The notes beneath the pieces were generated by a model. It was not told the origin of the DNA and ran no database searches. It saw only the letters and a program-made list of their open reading frames with translations. Shown in pieces: positions 1-7,039 of a stretch of 11,197 nt of DNA (position 1 is its first letter; each line of letters starts with the position of its first letter). This DNA comes from RUG626 sp051866775 (GTDB lineage: Bacteria; Bacillota; Clostridia; Oscillospirales; Oscillospiraceae): NCBI GenBank assembly GCA_051866775.1, contig JBJDXR010000023.1, forward strand, positions 1-11,197, read 5' to 3'. The position numbers and the translations under genes were made by a program.

Positions 1-118
1 CCATTGCAAATCCAGCCTGCATAAAGAACACCAGTGCTGCGCCGATCAGGAACCATATACCGAAACCGACCTCGGTAGAAGCTTCCCTGACAAGCTCTGT
101 GATAGAGTTTGCGTCCAT
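1..118 (-). CDS. amt: Ammonium transporter Amt, N-terminal fragment (runs off the window)
   Basis: Only the first 39 codons are present; the gene continues past base 1. The start is ATG at 118-116, with a perfect AGGAGG ribosome binding site at 127-132, eight bases upstream. After a short polar lead the peptide becomes the hydrophobic stretch GFGIWFLIGAALVFFMQAGF (residues 18-37), which matches the conserved first transmembrane segment of Amt/MEP/Rh channels. The family moves ammonium across the cytoplasmic membrane as a trimer. The position after gltD, with its own promoter and leader hairpin, fits a nitrogen-regulated scavenging gene. Amt genes are often followed by a PII gene (glnK), but that would lie outside this window. 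I see no better alternative for this N-terminus. Confidence 0.88.
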   Translation of the reverse strand, partial: MDANSITELVREASTEVGFGIWFLIGAALVFFMQAGFAM

Positions 119-141
119 TTTATTTTCCTCCTCATTTCATA

Positions 142-199
142 TAAAAAAACGAAGAGACAATGACATCTTTAAGTAAGACATCATTGCCTCTTCGTTTTT
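142..199 (-). terminator. Leader hairpin/terminator upstream of amt
   Basis: In the minus-strand RNA, bases 199-175 pair with 169-145 into an unbroken 25-bp stem with the five-base loop ACUUA, followed directly by a run of U. The three plus-strand A-C mismatches (157/187, 164/180, 165/179) all become G-U pairs in the minus-strand RNA. The structure therefore looks selected as RNA of the amt leader and not as symmetric DNA. It lies between the amt promoter and ribosome binding site, so it should be a conditional terminator, not the end of gltD. Confidence 0.8.
175..190 (-). promoter_or_regulatory. Candidate ANTAR-binding hexaloop hairpin in the amt leader
   Basis: The minus-strand RNA can fold GAGGC/GUCUU (five pairs, two of them G-U) around the six-base loop AAUGAU at 185-180, closed by C-G. 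ANTAR targets are known to have six-base loops with A at position 1 and G at position 4, as here. The fold uses the 5' arm of the leader terminator, so the two structures exclude each other. Known ANTAR targets usually have two such hairpins; only one is seen here. Confidence 0.5.
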
Positions 200-207
200 A
201 CACTTAT

Positions 208-236
208 ATTTTACAACCCTTGCATCCGTGTATCAA
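208..236 (-). promoter_or_regulatory. Candidate sigma-A promoter of amt
   Basis: The minus strand shows TTGATA (236-231), a 17-base spacer and TAAAAT (213-208), each box one base off consensus. The predicted start, near 201, falls two bases before the leader hairpin. A 7-10-7 inverted repeat (220-226 with 237-243) brackets the -35 box and may be an operator. Confidence 0.6.
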
Positions 237-291
237 GATGCAAACCATACAATATTAATTTTATTTTGCAGGAAAAATTTTTATAAAATGC

Positions 292-320
292 AAAAAATGA
301 TAAATTTAAGCGTTTTTATC
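292..320 (-). terminator. Weak candidate terminator after gltD
   Basis: Shortly after the gltD stop the minus strand has GATAAA (320-315) and TTTATC (304-299) with a ten-base gap, followed by ATTTTTT. The six-pair stem is AT-rich with no GC core, so termination would be weak and readthrough into amt is possible. Confidence 0.25.
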
Positions 321-326
321 GAATTT

Positions 327-1808
327 TTACTGAAGATTTGAATATCCCATTAAAAATTCATCCACTTCTCTTGCCGCGCCGCGCCCCTCGGCTATGCCCC
401 AGACGACAAGCGACTGTCCCCTGTGCATATCCCCGGCCGCAAAGACCTTGGGGACATTGGTAGAGTAGCTTCCGGGCTTGGTATCCACATTCGTTCTGGC
501 GCTCAGCTTAACTCCGAAGGCGTCGGAAACGTAGCTTTCACAGCCAAGAAAGCCCGCCGCAATTAGCATCAGCCCGCAGGGCAGCTCCTGCTCCGTACCC
601 TCTACAGGCACCATCTGCATACGCCCGTCTACCTTCTTTGGCTCCAGGCTTATCGTCACAACAGCGCAGATATTGCCCTTATCGTCCGCCTTTATCTCCT
701 TAACGGTACGCTGGTAAAGCCTCGGATCATGCCCGAAGAGAGCTATTGCCTCCTGCTGGCCGTAATCGGTCTTGCATACCCTCGGCCACTCCGGCCATGG
801 ATTACTATCCGTACGGGAATCCGGAGCCTTCGGCATCATCTCAAGCTGGGTTACTGATTTGCAGCCGTGACGTATGGCTGTACCAACACAGTCGTTTCCC
901 GTGTCCCCGCCTCCAACGATTATTACATCTTTATCTTCTGCGGATATGAAGGTCCCATCCTTAAAGCCGCAGTCCATAAGGCTCTTGGTGGTCGAAGTGA
1001 GAAAATCCACCGCAAAATGGATTCCGGAAGCCTCTCTCCCGGGGATCTTCAGATCTCTGGGATTCTTCGCTCCGCAGCAGAGTATGACTGCATCATACTC
1101 CTCCAGAAGCTTTTGGGCGGATATATCCTTTCCCACGTCCGCCGACGTCCTAAACTCCACTCCCTCATAGCGCATAAGCTCCACACGGCGCTCTACAATG
1201 CGCTTTTCAAGCTTCATATTCGGTATCCCGTACATAAGCAGTCCGCCTACGCGGTCGGCTCTCTCAAATACGGTCACCGAGTGGCCGCGCTGATTAAGCT
1301 GGTCTGCCGCGGCAAGTCCCGAGGGGCCGGAGCCCACTATGGCGACCCGCTTGCCGGTGCGCATACCCGGTATATTCGGCGTAATGGTACCGGAGGAAAA
1401 AGCGTCCTCTACTATCCCCAGCTCATTTTCCCTGACGGTCACAGGATCCCCGTGAAGCCCGCAGGTACAGGCAGCCTCGCACAGCGCCGGGCAAACACGT
1501 CCGGTAAATTCCGGGAAATTATTCGTCTTGTGCAGGCGTTCGTAGGCGTAATCAAAATTGCCGTTATAAACAAGATCGTTCCACTCAGGGGCCATATTAT
1601 GCAGAGGACATCCGGTAAATGCACCGCCCAGCTGTATTCCCGATTGGCAGAAGGGAACGCCGCAGTCCATGCATCTGGCACCCTGCCTTTTCCGCTCCTC
1701 AAGCGGAAGCTGCGGGTGGAACTCATTCCAGTGCTTTATGCGCTCCAGCGGCTCCTCAGACGGGTTTGCCATCCGCTTATATTCCATGAAGCCTGTGCTC
1801 TTTCCCAT
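327..1808 (-). CDS. gltD: Glutamate synthase (NADPH), small/beta subunit
   Basis: The 493-residue protein supplies electrons from NADPH through FAD to the large subunit for the conversion of 2-oxoglutarate and glutamine to two glutamates. The N-terminal part has the cysteines expected for two 4Fe-4S clusters (Cys46, 49, 54, 67 and Cys106, 110, 114, with a further Cys116). The FAD-binding Rossmann motif GSGPSG is at 159-164. A second dinucleotide motif, VGGGDTGNDC, lies near 300 for NADPH. The C-terminal FAD motif FAAGDMHRGQSLVVWGIAEG is near 455-475. Length matches the family. The start ATG shares one base with the gltB stop (TGATG), and a strong AGGAGG site at 1818-1823 lies inside the gltB end, nine bases upstream, so the subunits are likely translationally coupled. 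Related oxidoreductase subunits share this fold, but pairing with gltB settles the call. Confidence 0.96.
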   Translation of the reverse strand: MGKSTGFMEYKRMANPSEEPLERIKHWNEFHPQLPLEERKRQGARCMDCGVPFCQSGIQLGGAFTGCPLHNMAPEWNDLVYNGNFDYAYERLHKTNNFPEFTGRVCPALCEAACTCGLHGDPVTVRENELGIVEDAFSSGTITPNIPGMRTGKRVAIVGSGPSGLAAADQLNQRGHSVTVFERADRVGGLLMYGIPNMKLEKRIVERRVELMRYEGVEFRTSADVGKDISAQKLLEEYDAVILCCGAKNPRDLKIPGREASGIHFAVDFLTSTTKSLMDCGFKDGTFISAEDKDVIIVGGGDTGNDCVGTAIRHGCKSVTQLEMMPKAPDSRTDSNPWPEWPRVCKTDYGQQEAIALFGHDPRLYQRTVKEIKADDKGNICAVVTISLEPKKVDGRMQMVPVEGTEQELPCGLMLIAAGFLGCESYVSDAFGVKLSARTNVDTKPGSYSTNVPKVFAAGDMHRGQSLVVWGIAEGRGAAREVDEFLMGYSNLQ

Positions 1809-4800
1809 CAGCCCGCACCTCCTCTCGTGATTGCGTAAAAGGCCTCGACCCGTGCCTCCTCATGCTCCATACCGCGCTCCTCAAACTGGGATATGGTCTT
1901 GAGCATTCGGTCATAGTCACGGGGCATTATCTTTTTAAAACAGTGTACCTTATCGTAAAAATTATTGAGTATCTCTTTAGCTCTGGTTGACCCGGTGGCG
2001 GCAGCGTGCTCCTCTATAAGCGCGCGCAGCTCCTCAACATCGTGCTTCTCAGTTACAGCCTCGATCTCCACCATGGATTTATTGACCCTTTGATAAAGAT
2101 CGCTCTTCTCGTCCCAGACATAGGCTATGCCGCCGCTCATACCCGCGGCAAAGTTCTTGCCGGTACGTCCCAGCACAACGACCCTTCCGCCGGTCATATA
2201 CTCACAGCCGTGGTCACCCACGCCCTCAACGACCGCCTTGGCTCCGGAATTCCTAACGGCGAAGCGCTCGCCGGCTATGCCGTTTATAAAAGCCTTTCCG
2301 GAGGTGGCTCCATAGAGCGCCACGTTTCCGATGATTATATTTTCATCCGCCTTGAAGCCGGCAGCTTCCGGCGGACGGACAATAAGCTTTCCACCTGAAA
2401 GTCCCTTGCCGAAGTAGTCGTTTGAGTCGCCTTTGAGCTTAAGCGTCAAGCCGCTAGGTATGAACGCACCGAAAGACTGTCCTCCTGCGCCGGTGCAGTT
2501 TACAGTAAAAGTATCCTCGGGAAGCGAGGTTTTATACTTTTTCGTTATCTCCGAACCGAATATAGTGCCGAATGCACGATCGGTATTGGAGACATTTACA
2601 TCGATGGCGGCCTTGCGGTTGGAGCTTAGATCAAGCTCCTTAAGCAGCACCTTGACATCCGGAGTCTTTTCAAGCTCGAAATCGTATACAGCCTCCGGCT
2701 CAAAATGCTGCGGAACGGAATAATCGCTCTTCAGGACCGCCGACATATCCACGGACGCTGCCCGGTGGGTGACCTGCTTCTCACGGACCCGCAGAAGATC
2801 CGAGCGTCCTACCAGCTCATTCACCGTGCGGATGCCAAGGCTCGCCATTATCTCACGAAGCTCCTGAGCGATAAACTCCATAAAGTTTATAACATACTCG
2901 GGCTTTCCGCGGAAGTTCTTCCTCAGCTCCGGGTTTTGCGTGGCTATTCCCATGGGACAGGTATCAAGATTGCATACACGCATCATGACGCATCCCAATG
3001 TCACAAGGGGGGCTGTTGCAAAGCCGAACTCCTCGGCGCCAAGCATACATGCTATAGCCACGTCGCGTCCTGTCATGAGCTTGCCGTCAGCCTCTATTTT
3101 TACTCTTTTGCGCAGGCCGTTTTTGACCAGCGTCTGGTGAGTCTCCGACACTCCCAACTCCCAAGGAAGTCCCGCGTCGTGTATGGACGTTCTCGGGGCG
3201 GCTCCTGTACCTCCGTCATAACCGGATACCAGAACCGTCTGGGCGCCCGCCTTGGCAACGCCCGCGGCTATCGTACCGACGCCGGCCTCACTTACAAGCT
3301 TTACTGCGATCGCCGCATCCCTGTTGGCGTTTTTAAGGTCATATATGAGCTGCGCCAGATCCTCTATGGAATATATGTCGTGGTGCGGAGGCGGCGATAT
3401 CAGCGCAACACCGGGTGTAGAGTAGCGGGTCTTTGCTATCCACGGATAGACCTTTTTCCCGGGCAGATGGCCTCCCTCTCCCGGCTTTGCGCCCTGCGCC
3501 ATCTTTATCTGTATCTCTTTTGCGGAGACCAGGTATTCACTTGTGACTCCAAAGCGCCCGGAGGCCACCTGCTTGATCGCAGAACCTCTCTCGGTGCCGA
3601 GCCTCTCCGGAAGCTCACCGCCCTCGCCGCTGTTCGATTTGCCGTGGAGGCGGTTCATGGCTATTGCTAAACACTCGTGAGCCTCCTGAGATATGGAACC
3701 ATAGGACATCGCGCCAGTTTTGAAGCGCTTTACGATCTCCGAGACCGGCTCCACCTCATCAATAGGTATGCCTGTCTCGGGCGGATCAAACCTCAGGAGA
3801 CCCCTGAGCGTATGGGGGACTGAATCATTATCCACCAGCTCGCTGTACTTTTTAAACAGCTCATAATCCCCATCCCTTACCGCCTTTTGAAGCGTCAGGA
3901 TAGTAAGGGGGTTATACATGTGGTCCTCCTTGTCATCTCCGGAGCGCAGCTTGTGCGTACCGGTGCTGTCAAGGGTCGGGTCAACACCAAGTCCGAGAGG
4001 GTCAAAGGCCCTTGAGTGTCTCCACTCAACGCCCTCTCCTATCTCCGTGAGGCCCACGCCGCCCACACGGCTTACGGTGTTTGTAAAATACTTATCTATT
4101 ACATCTTTTCTGATGCCCACGGCCTCAAATATCTGGGCGCTCTGATACGATTGGATGGTGGATATGCCCATCTTGGAGGCGATCTTTACTATCCCGTGGA
4201 GGACGGCATTGTTGTAATCATCCACCGCAGCGTAGTAGTCCTTATCCAACATATTTTTATCTATAAGCTCGGCTATGCACTCATGGGCAAGATACGGATA
4301 GACGGCGCGCGCACCATAGCCAAGGAGGGCGGCAAAATGATGGACATCTCTCGGCTCGCCGCTCTCAAGTATCACTGAAACAGCTGTGCGCTTTTTAGTC
4401 CTTATAAGGTGCTGCTCAAGGGCGGATACGGCAAGCAGCGACGGTATGGCCACATGGTTTTCGTCCACTCCCCTGTCAGAGAGAATGATTATATTCGTGC
4501 CGTTCCTGTAGGCCCTGTCGCAGGCGATAAACAGCCTGTCAAGCGCGCGCTCCAGCGGTGTATTTTTATAGTAGAGTATGGATACGGTCTCCACCTTAAA
4601 GCCCGGCCGGGACATGTTGCGAATCTTCAGGATGTCCGCTCCGGAGAGTATCGGGTTATGTATCTCAAGGACATTGCAGTTTTCAGCCTTATCCTCCAAT
4701 AAATTGCCGTCGGAGCCGACGTATACGGTGGTGTCAGTAACGATCTCCTCACGTATTGCATCTATCGGCGGGTTTGTCACCTGGGCAAACAGCTGCTTAA

Positions 4801-6349
4801 AATAGCTGAAAAGCGGCTGGTGCTTCTCAGATAACACGGCAAGCGGTATATCCGTACCCATCGAGGCCGTCTGCTCCGCGCCGCTCTTGGCCATCGGGAG
4901 TATCACGCTTTGAACGTCCTCGTACGTATATCCAAATGCCTTATAGAGCTTGTCGCGCATCTCCTGAGAATGTACGGGGACGCGCTTATTTGGTATAGTA
5001 AGATCCCTAAGCTTAACAAGGTAGCTGTCGAGCCATTCGCCGTAGGGTTTTGCGGTGGCGTAGCAGGTCTTAAGCTCGTCGTCGGAGATCATTCGTTTCT
5101 TTTTTGTATCGGCAAGCAGCATCTTTCCCGGCTGAAGCCTGCCTTTTTCTATGATATGCTCCTCCGGTATGTCAAGGACTCCCACCTCCGAGGAGAGTAT
5201 AAGGTAGTCGTCATCAGTTATATAGAATCTTGCAGGTCTGAGGCCGTTGCGGTCAAGCACGGCGCCGACCCTGTCGCCATCGGAAAACAGCACGGCAGCG
5301 GGGCCGTCCCACGGCTCCATCATAGTGGCGTAATAGTGGTAAAAATCCTTCTTTTCCCGGGACATATCGTTTTCATGCATCCAAGGCTCCGGGATCATCA
5401 GCATAACGGCCATGGGCAGATCCATGCCGCTCATCATGAGAAATTCAAGCGTATTGTCAAGCATTGCCGAGTCGGAACCGGATGCGTCCACCACAGGCAG
5501 TATCTTATCCATATACGGTTCAAGAAGCTCGGAATGCATGGTCTCCTCACGGGCCACCATACGGTCAATATTGCCGCGGATGGTGTTTATCTCGCCGTTG
5601 TGGAGTATGAGCCTGTTGGGATGCGCCCTCTCCCAGCTGGGATTCGTGTTCGTTGAAAAGCGCGAGTGTACAAGGGCGATGGCCGACCTGTAGTCCGGGC
5701 TTTGCAGATCCTTATAAAAGCGCCTTAATTGTTTTACCAGGAACATCCCTTTATAGACTATCGTGCGGCTGGAGAGCGACAGCACATAAGTGTTGTCGTT
5801 TGACTGCTCAAATTCCCGGCGGACGACATAAAGGAGCCTGTCAAAATCCAGACCCTTTTCCACGTTCTCCGGGCGCTTTATAAAGCATTGGCATATACAC
5901 GGCATACAGTCAAGAGCCTTTTGTCCCAAAATATCTGGGACTACCGGTACATCGCGCCAACCGAGGAATTCCATTCCCTCTTTTGCCGTTATTATCTCCA
6001 GCATCCTCTTGGCCTGGCTGCGCCGTACGATATCCTGCGGGAAGAAGAACATTCCCACGCCGTAATCCCGCTCACCGCCAAGGCGTACGCCGCAGTCAGC
6101 CGCAGCCTTTTTAAAGAAGCTGTGGGATACCTGCAGCATTATTCCGACACCGTCTCCGGTCTCACCGGCGGCGTCCTTTCCCGCGCGGTGCTCGAGCCTC
6201 TCGACTATTTTAAGCGCGTCGTCAACTGTTTTATGTGTCTTTATGCCCTTAAGGCTTACTACAGCGCCTATACCGCAGGCGTCATGCTCAAATTCCGGCG
6301 AGTAAAGGCCGTAGTTTTTCTCTTGTTCAGGTTGCTTCAAGCTGCTCAC
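1808..6349 (-). CDS. gltB: Glutamate synthase (NADPH), large/alpha subunit
   Basis: The 1513-residue protein is full length for the family. A 24-residue N-terminal segment precedes Cys25 in DACGIGAVV, the class II glutaminase nucleophile exposed by propeptide removal; HNGEINTIRGN near 250 belongs to the same domain. The FMN barrel spans roughly 810-1180, with MSYGSISQEA near 880, SGYDGGTGAAPRTS near 1045 and the 3Fe-4S cysteines Cys1120, Cys1126 and Cys1131 (C-x5-C-x4-C). The C-terminal glycine-rich beta-helix runs from about 1260 to 1500. Ammonia released from glutamine is channelled to 2-oxoglutarate at FMN. The start used is GTG at 6349, but its AAGGA is only one base away. An in-frame TTG at 6340 has better spacing (10 bases) and is a real alternative; either leaves Cys25 in place. 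No frameshift is seen. Confidence 0.97.
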   Translation of the reverse strand: MSSLKQPEQEKNYGLYSPEFEHDACGIGAVVSLKGIKTHKTVDDALKIVERLEHRAGKDAAGETGDGVGIMLQVSHSFFKKAAADCGVRLGGERDYGVGMFFFPQDIVRRSQAKRMLEIITAKEGMEFLGWRDVPVVPDILGQKALDCMPCICQCFIKRPENVEKGLDFDRLLYVVRREFEQSNDNTYVLSLSSRTIVYKGMFLVKQLRRFYKDLQSPDYRSAIALVHSRFSTNTNPSWERAHPNRLILHNGEINTIRGNIDRMVAREETMHSELLEPYMDKILPVVDASGSDSAMLDNTLEFLMMSGMDLPMAVMLMIPEPWMHENDMSREKKDFYHYYATMMEPWDGPAAVLFSDGDRVGAVLDRNGLRPARFYITDDDYLILSSEVGVLDIPEEHIIEKGRLQPGKMLLADTKKKRMISDDELKTCYATAKPYGEWLDSYLVKLRDLTIPNKRVPVHSQEMRDKLYKAFGYTYEDVQSVILPMAKSGAEQTASMGTDIPLAVLSEKHQPLFSYFKQLFAQVTNPPIDAIREEIVTDTTVYVGSDGNLLEDKAENCNVLEIHNPILSGADILKIRNMSRPGFKVETVSILYYKNTPLERALDRLFIACDRAYRNGTNIIILSDRGVDENHVAIPSLLAVSALEQHLIRTKKRTAVSVILESGEPRDVHHFAALLGYGARAVYPYLAHECIAELIDKNMLDKDYYAAVDDYNNAVLHGIVKIASKMGISTIQSYQSAQIFEAVGIRKDVIDKYFTNTVSRVGGVGLTEIGEGVEWRHSRAFDPLGLGVDPTLDSTGTHKLRSGDDKEDHMYNPLTILTLQKAVRDGDYELFKKYSELVDNDSVPHTLRGLLRFDPPETGIPIDEVEPVSEIVKRFKTGAMSYGSISQEAHECLAIAMNRLHGKSNSGEGGELPERLGTERGSAIKQVASGRFGVTSEYLVSAKEIQIKMAQGAKPGEGGHLPGKKVYPWIAKTRYSTPGVALISPPPHHDIYSIEDLAQLIYDLKNANRDAAIAVKLVSEAGVGTIAAGVAKAGAQTVLVSGYDGGTGAAPRTSIHDAGLPWELGVSETHQTLVKNGLRKRVKIEADGKLMTGRDVAIACMLGAEEFGFATAPLVTLGCVMMRVCNLDTCPMGIATQNPELRKNFRGKPEYVINFMEFIAQELREIMASLGIRTVNELVGRSDLLRVREKQVTHRAASVDMSAVLKSDYSVPQHFEPEAVYDFELEKTPDVKVLLKELDLSSNRKAAIDVNVSNTDRAFGTIFGSEITKKYKTSLPEDTFTVNCTGAGGQSFGAFIPSGLTLKLKGDSNDYFGKGLSGGKLIVRPPEAAGFKADENIIIGNVALYGATSGKAFINGIAGERFAVRNSGAKAVVEGVGDHGCEYMTGGRVVVLGRTGKNFAAGMSGGIAYVWDEKSDLYQRVNKSMVEIEAVTEKHDVEELRALIEEHAAATGSTRAKEILNNFYDKVHCFKKIMPRDYDRMLKTISQFEERGMEHEEARVEAFYAITRGGAG

Positions 6350-6372
6350 ATCCTTAAATGCTAATATCCGAC

Positions 6373-6403
6373 TAAAACATAGCCGCTGGGCGGCTATGTT
6401 TTA
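6373..6403 (-). terminator. Hairpin/terminator in the nitR-gltB gap
   Basis: TAAAACATAGCCGC (373-386 in window position 6373-6386) and its exact complement at 6390-6403 form a perfect 14-bp stem with a three-base loop. In minus-strand RNA it ends in UUUUA, and the AAAA/UUUU flanks make it look bidirectional. It could end the glnA-nitR message, attenuate gltB, or both. No A1/G4 hexaloop could be found overlapping it, unlike the glnA and amt leaders. Confidence 0.7.
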
Positions 6404-6408
6404 TAGGC

Positions 6409-6414
6409 ATTATA
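6409..6414 (-). promoter_or_regulatory. Candidate -10 box of a gltB promoter
   Basis: A perfect TATAAT lies on the minus strand seven bases before the gltB leader hairpin, the same spacing seen at glnA and amt. The hexamer 17 bases upstream is TATAAG, a poor -35, and there is no extended -10 TG. The promoter may be weak, need an activator, or be fortuitous. Confidence 0.4.
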
Positions 6415-6451
6415 TGCGCCGGATATTCCGTCTTATATTTAACGTCCCGTT

Positions 6452-6994
6452 TCACAGGGTGTCCGCCGACGAAAGAATAAGTCTTGCGGTCTCTGTCATT
6501 CTGGTGGAGGATTCCATACTCTTTCGCTGAATAAATCTGTGCGCCTGCTCCTCCGTCATGCGGTTTCGCTCCATAAGGAAGGCCTTCGCCTCCATAATAA
6601 CGCTGTTATCCTCTCTGCTGGGCTGCGGTATGGTGGTTTTGCTGCTTATCCGGTCCATCTGTACGAGGATATTAACTGACCCTGCCAGCTCACCGGGCGT
6701 CACAGGTATGGGGAGTTTGAATACCTCCTGATTCTCGCACATATCAAGCTGCGTAGGTTTGGCAAGTATCAGGAATGAGGCGTGATCACTAAGTTCAAAG
6801 GCAAGCTCATCCGCCGACATATCCGGCAGCTTGTAACCGCAGATCACCACCCCGCGTCCCATCAGCTTCACTGCCCTGATGACGTCGGCGCCGGTCTTGC
6901 ACCTGAAGCGCACGGTAATGCCGGCTTTTTCAAGCATCTCCGCGACTCTCTTCCTTGACTCCTCGCGCTCAAAAGCGACGACCGTTCTGATCAC
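6452..6994 (-). CDS. nitR: ANTAR-domain antiterminator with pseudo-receiver (NitR-like)
   Basis: The protein is a response-regulator-like N-domain followed by a C-terminal ANTAR helix bundle that in this family binds RNA and prevents termination. With the chosen start it has about 180 residues. ANTAR (about 128-174) shows VIMEAKAFLMERNRMTEEQA and then RKSMESS and AR, matching the usual A..LM...A...(R/K)xSM pattern. The receiver part keeps the shape (FEREES after strand 1; VVICGYKLPDM) but has Gly53 where the phospho-acceptor Asp belongs, Ala in place of the Thr/Ser at strand 4, and no normal Lys-Pro at strand 5. Start: GTG at 6994, because AAAGGTGG at 7003-7010 sits eight bases before it; GTG at 7006 is in frame but overlaps that site. 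It lies 45 bases after glnA, so it is probably cotranscribed. The order glnA-nitR-glt is known from solventogenic clostridia. Confidence 0.9.
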   Translation of the reverse strand: MIRTVVAFEREESRKRVAEMLEKAGITVRFRCKTGADVIRAVKLMGRGVVICGYKLPDMSADELAFELSDHASFLILAKPTQLDMCENQEVFKLPIPVTPGELAGSVNILVQMDRISSKTTIPQPSREDNSVIMEAKAFLMERNRMTEEQAHRFIQRKSMESSTRMTETARLILSSADTL

Positions 6995-7002
6995 AATCCC
7001 CA

Positions 7003-7010
7003 CCACCTTT
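7003..7010 (-). promoter_or_regulatory. Ribosome binding site that decides the nitR start
   Basis: AAAGGTGG on the minus strand stands eight bases before GTG at 6994. The first in-frame GTG (7006) lies inside this site, with no other purine-rich site upstream, so the shorter protein is favoured. Confidence 0.6.
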
Positions 7011-7039
7011 GATGTGTTTAATTTACTTTTAAAGCCAAA

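Noticed and set aside
258..295. Hairpin TTTTGCA/TGCAAAA after gltD as a terminator.
   Set aside because: The AT-rich seven-pair stem has an 18-base loop and no following U-run on the minus strand.
867..6364. Long open frames on the plus strand opposite gltD and gltB (for example 867-1838 and 2705-3670).
   Set aside because: They lie antisense to well-conserved genes, their translations resemble no family I know, and they arise from the codon bias of the opposite strand.
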